Positions 1-5,218 of a DNA stretch of 5,218 bases are shown here, one piece after another. The notes beneath the pieces were generated by a model. It had not been told where the DNA came from. It saw only the letters and a program-made list of their open reading frames with translations, and made no database searches. How positions within the stretch are numbered: the stretch's first letter is position 1; the number at the start of each line of letters is the position of its first letter. Source of the stretch: Spartobacteria bacterium (GTDB taxonomy: Bacteria > Verrucomicrobiota > Verrucomicrobiia > Chthoniobacterales > Chthoniobacteraceae); assembly GCA_025350985.1 (NCBI GenBank), contig JANXWU010000035.1, positions 1 through 5,218 on the forward strand, read 5' to 3'. The translations under genes were made by a program, and so were the position numbers.

Positions 1-2
1 CG

Positions 3-941
3 TCTCCACGAGCTGGTGCCCAGGAGATTTTCTCCGGCTCGGAAACCGTGCCGCCGGAAGTGGAGCGGATGTATTTGAAAGGGATCAAATTTCTCGTCTC
101 CGTGCAGAACAAGGAGGGGACGTGGCCGAACCAGTACGGCAACGAACCGGCGGTCGTGGGACTTTGCATCCTGAGCATCCTCGCCCACGGCGAAGACCCG
201 AACTACGGACCGTATGCCCGGACGGTGGCACGGGGTTTGGAGTTTATTTTAAAAAGCCAGCGTCAGGACAACGGCTACATCGGCACTTCGATGTACAACC
301 ACGGCTTCGCCACGCTCGCGCTGGCCGAGAGTTACGGCGTGGTCCAAAATCCGCGCCTCGGCGCGGCGTTGCAAAAGGCGGTCGAACTCATCCTCACGTC
401 GCAGACGAACAACCCGTTTGGCGCGTGGCGTTATTCACCGGAGGCGAGCGATGCGGACACCACGGTGAGCGGGGCGCAGACGGTGGCGCTGCTCGCCGCG
501 CGCAACGCGGGCATCGGGGTGCCGGAGGAGGCGATTACGAAAGCCGTTCGGTATTTTTTGGAATCACAATCACCGAACGGCGGCATCGGCTACACCGGCG
601 CGGACTCTCCGAACGCCGCGCGGACGGCCATCGGCGCGCTGGTTTTGTCCCTGGCGAAAAAACAAAAAACCGGCGCGTTCACCTCCGCCTTTTCATTCCT
701 CAAATCGAACTCGGCGAACGCCGACATGTATTACCACTACTACCTCTACTACGCGGCGCAGGCGTACTTCCGCGTGCCGCTGGCGTGGGAGGCGTGGAAC
801 CGCGGCAACATCCAGACGCTGGTCGAGACGCAGCAGAGCGATGGAAGCTGGGATGGCAGTTTTGGCCCGACGTTTTCGACCGCCGCGTCTTTGCTTTCGC
901 TCGCCTTGAATTATCGTTTCCTCCCTATTTATGAACGCTGA
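3..941 (+). CDS. Secreted prenyltransferase/squalene-oxidase-repeat (alpha/alpha-toroid) protein, 5' truncated
   Basis: The frame is open to the left edge, so the true start lies outside; GTG 48 and ATG 69 are internal candidates only. 312 residues are visible. Repeated helix-pair units end in QW-type motifs: QNKEGTW (105-125), a degenerate SQRQDNGYIG (255-284), SQSPNGGIGY (564-593) and QQSDGSW (831-851). A DADTT segment at 450-464 aligns with the DxDD(T) acid motif of class II terpene cyclases but has Thr for the last Asp. A Tyr-rich stretch (YYHYYLYYAAQA, 729-764), then W..WN and a terminal YRFLPIYER, are typical of toroid proteins from Planctomycetota/Verrucomicrobiota. The first visible residues, AGA-QE (12-26), look like the end of a signal peptide, so the mature protein probably starts here and little is missing. 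The fold assignment is firm. Cyclase activity is doubtful: the protein is less than half the length of squalene-hopene cyclase. Its stop overlaps the next gene's start, which suggests one operon. Confidence 0.85.
   Translation, partial: SPRAGAQEIFSGSETVPPEVERMYLKGIKFLVSVQNKEGTWPNQYGNEPAVVGLCILSILAHGEDPNYGPYARTVARGLEFILKSQRQDNGYIGTSMYNHGFATLALAESYGVVQNPRLGAALQKAVELILTSQTNNPFGAWRYSPEASDADTTVSGAQTVALLAARNAGIGVPEEAITKAVRYFLESQSPNGGIGYTGADSPNAARTAIGALVLSLAKKQKTGAFTSAFSFLKSNSANADMYYHYYLYYAAQAYFRVPLAWEAWNRGNIQTLVETQQSDGSWDGSFGPTFSTAASLLSLALNYRFLPIYER
931..941 (+). promoter_or_regulatory. Stop/start overlap ATGAACGCTGA, translational coupling of genes 1 and 2
   Basis: The ATG of the first exported paralogue lies 11 bases inside the toroid gene, whose TGA is at 939-941. 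The upstream bases (tttcctccctattt) are pyrimidine-rich and contain no Shine-Dalgarno-like purine run. Initiation therefore probably depends on ribosomes finishing the upstream gene, or on leaderless/SD-independent initiation. The coupling is inferred; the overlap is seen directly. Confidence 0.55.
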
Positions 942-2469
942 ACTGACTTGGAAAACTTGCCGCTCGTTGTCATCCCCCCGGCCCTTGGCGCTGCTGTGCG
1001 CGGCGCTGCTCGCCACGGGGGCGCGCGCCGAAGTGGTGCTCACGGTCGCGCCGGAGGAAAACAATCCGCCGGCGCAAAAAGGGGCGATCAATGTCCCCAA
1101 ACCGAAGGACGACACCGGCGGCAAATCGGCTCCCGTCAAGGATCTCAGCGACGCACTCAAGTTCATCAACAACGATTTGCTGCACGGCTCGCTGGTGGGC
1201 ATCGATGACAAAAACGGGGTGCGTTGGAAAAATCCGGAGGCGAAGGAACCGATTGAATTCAAGACGACCAGCGTGGCCCAAATAAAACTGCAAACCCGCG
1301 TGCAGACGCGGAAGCCGCACCCCTTCAGCGTCCGTCTCACCAATGACGATGAACTGCTGGGCGACATCGAAACGCTCGATTCGGAAAAGCTCGAAATCGA
1401 AACGTGGTACGCGGGCAAGCTCACCATCCCGCGCAAAATGATCCGGTCGATCACGCCGCTGCATTCAGGGGCGCTAACCATTTACGAAGGTCCGACTGGT
1501 CTGGAAGGCTGGAAGGCCACCGAGAGCAAGGGCGCCTGGCAATACAAGGATGGCGCGCTGGTGGCCACGAGTTCCGGGCCGATTGGGCGCGACTTCAAAT
1601 TGCCCGACCTGTCGAACATCGAGTTCGACGTGTCGTGGCGTCCGTATTTGCAATTGATGGTCAGCCTCTACACCGACACGATCGAAAACTACGGCGGCAA
1701 CTGCTACATGCTTCAGCTCAACAGCAACTATTGCTACTTGCAAAAAATGAAGCCCAACGGCGGATCGAGCAATCTCGGCCAAGTGCAACTCGAAAGCCTG
1801 CAGCGCAAAAGCAAGGCGCATCTCGCCATTCGTGTGAACAAAGAAGCGAAGACGATTTCCTTGCTGCTCGACGGCGAGATGGTGAAGCAGTGGACCGACC
1901 GGGGCGAGTTCGCCGGCAAAGGCGGCGGCGTGGTTTTCTACTCGCAGGGGCAGGGGCTGATGAAGGTGAGCAACATCCGCATCACGCCTTGGGACGGGAA
2001 GTTCGAGGACAAAAACGCGACCGGGGAAAAGTCGAAGGAAGACATGGTGCGTTTGGAAAATAACGACAAGGTTTCGGGCCGACTCGAGACAATCAAGGAC
2101 GGCAACATGCAGTTCAGTTCGTCGTTCGCGAAACTGGAGATTCCGCTCAAGCGCATCGAACAGATTGAGTTTTCCACCGCAGGGGCAGAGTCGCCGAAAC
2201 GCGCGCCGACCGACGTGCGCGCTTTTTTCCTCGGACGCGGGCAGGTCACCTTCGCTCTCGAAAAATGGGATGACAAAGGCGTGAGCGTGAAGAGCGCAAC
2301 CTTCGGCGCGGCGACGTTTGCGCCGCAGGCTTTTGACAAAGTGCTGTTCAATCTCGATCAGCAGCCAGCGAAGGAAGGCGATGAATTCGACTCCCTCGAA
2401 GGCGACGAAAATCAAGGTGGCGGTGGCGTGATCAACCATCGCGGACGCGGAATGGTGATCGATGGCTGA
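931..2469 (+). CDS. Exported uncharacterised protein: LSm-like repeats flanking a ConA/LamG-like domain (paralogue 1)
   Basis: 512 residues; no function recognised. ATG 931 is the only ATG after an in-frame stop at 907 and gives a good signal peptide (hydrophobic core LALLCAALLATG, cleavage after ARA, residue 33). No lipobox is seen, so periplasmic or extracellular location is inferred. Four copies of a roughly 43-residue beta-type repeat are visible: residues 76-120, 134-177, 373-414 and a degenerate 429-475. Each has an L-x-N-D/N-D-x-L-x-G-x-L-like first half and an I-P/I-x-x-I second half. Between copies 2 and 3, residues about 181-356 look like a concanavalin A-type jelly roll (IYEGPTGLEGWK, WQYKDGALV, IEFDVSW, LLLDGEMVKQW, VSNIRITPWDG), similar to LamG or DUF1080-like domains; binding of glycan or another ligand is only a possibility. 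An acidic stretch (DEFDSLEGDE) and a Gly-rich basic tail end the protein. It overlaps both neighbours, and the next gene is its diverged paralogue. Confidence 0.85.
   Translation: MNAELTWKTCRSLSSPRPLALLCAALLATGARAEVVLTVAPEENNPPAQKGAINVPKPKDDTGGKSAPVKDLSDALKFINNDLLHGSLVGIDDKNGVRWKNPEAKEPIEFKTTSVAQIKLQTRVQTRKPHPFSVRLTNDDELLGDIETLDSEKLEIETWYAGKLTIPRKMIRSITPLHSGALTIYEGPTGLEGWKATESKGAWQYKDGALVATSSGPIGRDFKLPDLSNIEFDVSWRPYLQLMVSLYTDTIENYGGNCYMLQLNSNYCYLQKMKPNGGSSNLGQVQLESLQRKSKAHLAIRVNKEAKTISLLLDGEMVKQWTDRGEFAGKGGGVVFYSQGQGLMKVSNIRITPWDGKFEDKNATGEKSKEDMVRLENNDKVSGRLETIKDGNMQFSSSFAKLEIPLKRIEQIEFSTAGAESPKRAPTDVRAFFLGRGQVTFALEKWDDKGVSVKSATFGAATFAPQAFDKVLFNLDQQPAKEGDEFDSLEGDENQGGGGVINHRGRGMVIDG
2449..2469 (+). 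promoter_or_regulatory. Weak RBS (GGAA) and stop/start overlap ATGGCTGA of genes 2 and 3
   Basis: ATG 2462 and the TGA at 2467-2469 overlap by 8 bases. A GGAA at 2449-2452 sits 9 bases before the ATG and is the only candidate Shine-Dalgarno core; it would serve ATG 2462 better than ATG 2474 (21 bases away). An in-frame TGA at 2456 excludes an earlier start. Translational coupling of the two paralogues is inferred, and would favour production in a fixed ratio. Confidence 0.45.
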
Positions 2470-3886
2470 GACAATGCACAGCCAGGTTGTTCTGAGGGCG
2501 AAGTGTGAACGGATTTTCGCGCTGGCTTTCCTGATTTCCGCTCTGGCATCCGCCCATGCCGGTGCGGGTCACGCTGAACACAAGCAGGCTGCTTCGAGTG
2601 AATCGAGTGACACGCTGGAATTTCTGAACGGCGACCTTTTGCATGGAAAACTCATCGCCGTCGGCCCGGAGTTTCTCACCTGGCAGCCGGCGGCGGCCGG
2701 GCGCGCCATGGAGTTTCATACGGCCGGCTTGGCCAATGTCCGCTTCGCTCAGCGCTCGCTGCCACTGGCGTCATCCCTCGCTCCGAACAACGTGCGCGTC
2801 GGGCTCACGAACGGAGACGAAATTCCCGGCACTCTGGTGGCGCTGACCGGCGACAAGCTCGAATTGCAAACGCCTTACGCGGGCAAGATTTCCATTCCGC
2901 GCAAGCTTCTGAAATTTGTAGCTCCGGCACGGGTGAGCGCTGCCGCGATTTATGAAGGGCCGACGGGGATGCAGGGTTGGAAGACGGCGGAGGGCGAGCC
3001 GGTGTGGCATTTTCAAAAAGATGCGTTCGTGGCGCAGGCGAGCGGGGCGATGGGGCGGGAGATGGAATGGCCCGACAAACTGAGCATCGAGTTCGATCTT
3101 TCGTGGCGGGGCTCGCTGGGTTTCGCGCTCGGACTTGGTTTCACTTCGCTCAAGGATGACGAGGGCGATGGGTATCTGGTCATGCTCGGGGAGGGTTCGG
3201 TTGATTTAATGAGAAGCCGCAAGGGTAACACGGAGGAAGTCGGCACTGCGGCCGATGCCCCGGTGCTTTCGCAAAACGACAGAACCCACGTAAAAATCTA
3301 TCTAAACAAAAAGACGCGAACCGTTTCCCTGCTGCTCGACGGCGTGCATGTGCGCCAGTGGACGGACCGTGCCGATTTCAAGCTTCGTGGAAAATTTCTC
3401 GGCCTCGCATCCCAAAGTGAGGCGCTGACTAGGGTGAGCAAAATCCGCGTGGCGGCGTGGAATGGCCGCATTGAAGCCGAGGAAATGGAAACCGCCGAAC
3501 AGAACGAGGATGTGTTGCGGCTGGTCAATGGCGACCGCGTCTCGGGAAAACTGCAAACGATTCAGGGCGGCCATGTTTCCTTCTATACGACGCACGGTTC
3601 CCTGACCGTGCCGCTGGCGAAAATCGAGGACATCACCCTGCCGGCCCGCATGACGCCCCGGATGGAAAAGCGCGGTGAAGTGCGCGCCTTTTTCAGCGGC
3701 GCGGGACGGCTGACGATGGCCTTGGAAAAATGGGACGCGAAGCTGGCCGCGGTGACGCTCGCCGCCGGGGGACGCGCCACGGTCTCGACCACGGCGTTTC
3801 AGCGTCTTGAATTCCACGCCGCCTCAACTCTGCGCGAGGACGAGGATGAATTTGCGGAGCCGCCGCGCGTCGAATCTCCGCCTTAG
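2462..3886 (+). CDS. Exported uncharacterised protein: LSm-like repeats flanking a ConA/LamG-like domain (paralogue 2)
   Basis: 474 residues; no function recognised. It is a diverged tandem copy of the preceding gene. Shared blocks in the same order are NDLLHG/NGDLLHG, YAGK-x-x-IPRK, IYEGPTG-x-x-GWK, IEFD-x-SWR, LLLDG-x-x-V-x-QWTDR, VSGxLxTI and ALEKWD. Repeat copies lie at residues 52-95, 112-155, 352-393 and 407-451 (the last degenerate), with the ConA-like domain at about 161-336. The NGD core is cleaner here (LNGD, TNGD, VNGD) than in its partner. The N-terminus has a basic stretch (RAKCER), a hydrophobic core IFALAFLISALASA, and several A-x-A sites around residues 29-38, so export is likely. 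ATG 2462 is the first start after an in-frame TGA at 2456; ATG 2474 is an alternative that still keeps the signal peptide. The C-terminus is acidic then Pro-rich (REDEDEFAEPP). It lacks the Gly-rich tail of its partner. Confidence 0.85.
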   Translation: MAETMHSQVVLRAKCERIFALAFLISALASAHAGAGHAEHKQAASSESSDTLEFLNGDLLHGKLIAVGPEFLTWQPAAAGRAMEFHTAGLANVRFAQRSLPLASSLAPNNVRVGLTNGDEIPGTLVALTGDKLELQTPYAGKISIPRKLLKFVAPARVSAAAIYEGPTGMQGWKTAEGEPVWHFQKDAFVAQASGAMGREMEWPDKLSIEFDLSWRGSLGFALGLGFTSLKDDEGDGYLVMLGEGSVDLMRSRKGNTEEVGTAADAPVLSQNDRTHVKIYLNKKTRTVSLLLDGVHVRQWTDRADFKLRGKFLGLASQSEALTRVSKIRVAAWNGRIEAEEMETAEQNEDVLRLVNGDRVSGKLQTIQGGHVSFYTTHGSLTVPLAKIEDITLPARMTPRMEKRGEVRAFFSGAGRLTMALEKWDAKLAAVTLAAGGRATVSTTAFQRLEFHAASTLREDEDEFAEPPRVESPP

Positions 3887-3894
3887 TTTTTTTT
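3854..3894 (+). terminator. Possible weak intrinsic terminator/attenuator between genes 3 and 4
   Basis: A perfect 6-base inverted repeat, GCGGAG (3854-3859) and CTCCGC (3876-3881), encloses a 16-base GC-rich loop and is followed by eight Ts (3887-3894). The stem overlaps the last codons of gene 3. Against it: the stem is short, the loop is long, five bases (CTTAG) separate stem from T-tract, and the next gene starts only four bases after the Ts. If real, it would lower rather than abolish transcription of the glycosyltransferase gene. Confidence 0.2.
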
Positions 3895-3898
3895 CCTG

Positions 3899-5218
3899 GT
3901 GAGAATTCATCCCCGATTCTGGCTATTCATTTTTGCGGCGGCTTTCATTTTCCACGCCGCCATGCTCATGCGCGGCATCGCGAATCCGTGGTCGGAGGAA
4001 ATGGACTTTAACGGCGCGTGCTGGTCGCAGTCCGCGCACAACACTCTCGCCGCGGGCCTCTGGACCACGAAAGGAGTGCCGTCGGCATTTTATTTCGGTC
4101 CGATGCCAATTCCGCCCAGCATGTATTACACGCACCATCCGGCGGTGCTGTCGCTGATGCTCACAGGGATGTTCGCGGTGTTCGGCGAGCACGAATGGGT
4201 GGCGCGGCTGTTGCCGATTTTGTTTTCGCTCGCGAGCACGGTGCTGCTTTTTCAGCTCGTGAAAAGTTGCGTCGGTGCGCGGACGGCGGCGTTCGCCACG
4301 GTCGTGTTCGTCACCCTTCCGATGGAATTGCACTACGGCAACATGGTGAACTTCGAGCCGCTGGAACTGACGTGGATGCTCGCCGGCCTGATGTCGCTGC
4401 GCCGCTGGGAGCAAACGCGCGACCGGAAATGGTGGCTCGCTGTGCTGGCGACTTTCGCGATGATCTTCTGGACGGCGTGGCTGGGCTACATGTTCCTGCT
4501 GGTTCTTTGCCTGCACTACCTCATCACGGCCCGGAAAAAAAATCCCCGGCTCGCGTTCTTTTTCATCGGCGTCTCCTTCGTTTCGTTCCTCGTGTTTCTC
4601 GCGCACATCTCATGGGTGCAACCGGCGGCCGTCACCGATTTGACCGGCGCGTTCTGGCGTCGTATTTCCGGCGTACCCAGCGCAGACGCCGTCATCTCGG
4701 CTGCGCATAAGCTGACGTGGCGCAAATGGCTGCCCAGAATTTGGAGCACGCTGATCGAGCACTACCAGCCACTCGCGTGGTTGCTCGCGATGGCCGGCGC
4801 GGGAGTGGTGTTGCGAGTCGGGCGCGCGCGCGAGCCGCTCTGGTGGCTCGGCTCCACCGCCCTGCTTTTTTTCGTTCTCGACGCCTTTTACATCACGGCC
4901 TTTCGCAACGCTTCCTACATCCACGACTACGCCTGCTTTTATTTCGTCGTGCCCATTGCCTTGATGGCTGGCATCGCGCTCGATGCCTTCGTCGGATGGT
5001 GTGAAACGAAACGCGCTCCCGCGAAAAATATCGGCACAGCGTTCGCACTTGTCGGCTGTCTCTTCCTCGCTTTCTCGGGCGAACGCATGACGCGACTGCT
5101 GGCCGGACAGTTTCACATCCTCGACTACGGACTGCACGAGCCGCCGACTCTCGGGCGTGACTTGGGCGCGCTGATCAAATCCCGGTTCCCTCCCGAAACC
5201 ATCGTGGGCTGCAATTTC
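3899..5218 (+). CDS. Membrane glycosyltransferase, GT39/PMT-ArnT-like (GT-C fold), 3' truncated
   Basis: 440 codons are open to the right edge with no stop. Enzymes of this class move a sugar from a polyprenyl-phosphate carrier to an acceptor on the outer face of the inner membrane; sugar and acceptor cannot be read here. About 12 hydrophobic segments are visible. TM1 (residues 7-24) is followed by a loop with WSEEMDFNGACWS (31-43), where the acidic residues E33, E34 and D36 sit in the place of the catalytic Asp/Glu of GT-C enzymes. YYTHHPAVL (76-84) then VARLLP (101-106) match the usual 'HPP...RL' region, and LHYGNMVNFEPL (144-155) matches the family's 'GR.xNHEPL' segment. IHDYACFYFVVPIAL (341-355) lies before the last visible TM, and a soluble tail begins near 395. 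GTG 3899 is chosen because the first in-frame ATG (3962) would delete TM1; CTG 3896 is less likely. No Shine-Dalgarno site is seen. Its frame is the same as that of the gene before it, separated by TAG and 12 bases. Confidence 0.85.
   Translation, partial: MRIHPRFWLFIFAAAFIFHAAMLMRGIANPWSEEMDFNGACWSQSAHNTLAAGLWTTKGVPSAFYFGPMPIPPSMYYTHHPAVLSLMLTGMFAVFGEHEWVARLLPILFSLASTVLLFQLVKSCVGARTAAFATVVFVTLPMELHYGNMVNFEPLELTWMLAGLMSLRRWEQTRDRKWWLAVLATFAMIFWTAWLGYMFLLVLCLHYLITARKKNPRLAFFFIGVSFVSFLVFLAHISWVQPAAVTDLTGAFWRRISGVPSADAVISAAHKLTWRKWLPRIWSTLIEHYQPLAWLLAMAGAGVVLRVGRAREPLWWLGSTALLFFVLDAFYITAFRNASYIHDYACFYFVVPIALMAGIALDAFVGWCETKRAPAKNIGTAFALVGCLFLAFSGERMTRLLAGQFHILDYGLHEPPTLGRDLGALIKSRFPPETIVGCNF

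Noticed and set aside
48..941. GTG 48 or ATG 69 as the true start of gene 1
   Set aside because: The frame stays open to base 3, and the residues before 48 look like a signal-peptide junction and the linker to the first toroid helix, so the gene very likely begins upstream of the window.
693..1481. 262-codon ORF on the - strand across the gene 1/2 junction
   Set aside because: It covers the ends of two well-supported + strand genes, is Ser/Arg-rich and low in complexity, and has no family resemblance.
1474..2439. 321-codon ORF on the - strand opposite gene 2
   Set aside because: Its translation has no recognisable domain or signal and is rich in His, Arg, Leu and Val. It lies wholly opposite a gene with a clear signal peptide and a paralogue, so it is a GC-driven shadow.
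931..3886. Tandem DNA repeat or recent duplication
   Set aside because: Similarity is clear only at protein level; aligned codons differ widely and lengths differ (512 versus 474 residues). It is an old gene duplication, not a repeat that could recombine readily.
3884..3901. Genes 3 and 4 as one gene broken by a nonsense mutation or sequencing error
   Set aside because: They share a frame, but gene 3 matches its paralogue up to a similar acidic C-terminus, and gene 4 begins with a normal N-terminal membrane segment preceded by a short basic stretch. Two separate proteins fit better.
3923..4606. 227-codon - strand ORF and the overlapping + strand ORF at 4018-4710
   Set aside because: Both are shadows of the glycosyltransferase frame. 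Their translations are charged, His/Arg-rich strings without domains, whereas the frame from 3899 gives about 12 membrane segments and family motifs.
4610..5137. 175-codon - strand ORF
   Set aside because: It lies opposite the membrane segments of the glycosyltransferase; the composition looks like antisense of hydrophobic codons and there is no recognisable motif.

Overview
The window is GC-rich (roughly 60% by eye, not counted). It holds four closely packed genes, all on the + strand, with no RNA genes, mobile elements or CRISPR. The first gene is cut by the left edge and the last by the right edge. The style points to the Planctomycetota-Verrucomicrobiota group, more likely Verrucomicrobiota: a secreted squalene-cyclase-like alpha/alpha-toroid protein with the 'YYxYY...QA...W..WN' segment and a C-terminal 'YRFLPIYER' ending, poor Shine-Dalgarno sites, and large uncharacterised exported beta-rich proteins. 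This taxonomic placement is inferred from family style only.

Layout: (1) 3-941, a 5'-truncated prenyltransferase/squalene-oxidase-repeat protein. (2) 931-2469, a 512-residue exported protein whose ATG overlaps the stop of gene 1 by 11 bases. (3) 2462-3886, a 474-residue exported paralogue of gene 2, overlapping it by 8 bases. (4) 3899-5218, a GTG-started multi-pass membrane glycosyltransferase of the GT39/ArnT-like type, starting 12 bases after gene 3 and running off the window. The only non-coding stretch is those 12 bases, which include most of a T8 tract; a small inverted repeat lies in the end of gene 3 just before it.

Genes 2 and 3 are the most interesting part. They share one architecture: signal peptide, two copies of a short beta-type repeat of about 43 residues (consensus like V-x-L-x-N-G-D-x-L-x-G-x-L ... 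I-P-x-x-x-I-x-x-I), a concanavalin A/LamG-like central domain, then two more copies of the repeat, the last degenerate. The repeat resembles the Sm/LSm small beta-barrel pattern. I know of no assigned function for this combination. The tight packing suggests one transcript making three cell-envelope proteins, with a glycosyltransferase either co-transcribed or set off by a weak attenuator. A shared role in envelope or surface-polymer biology is plausible but is inference only.
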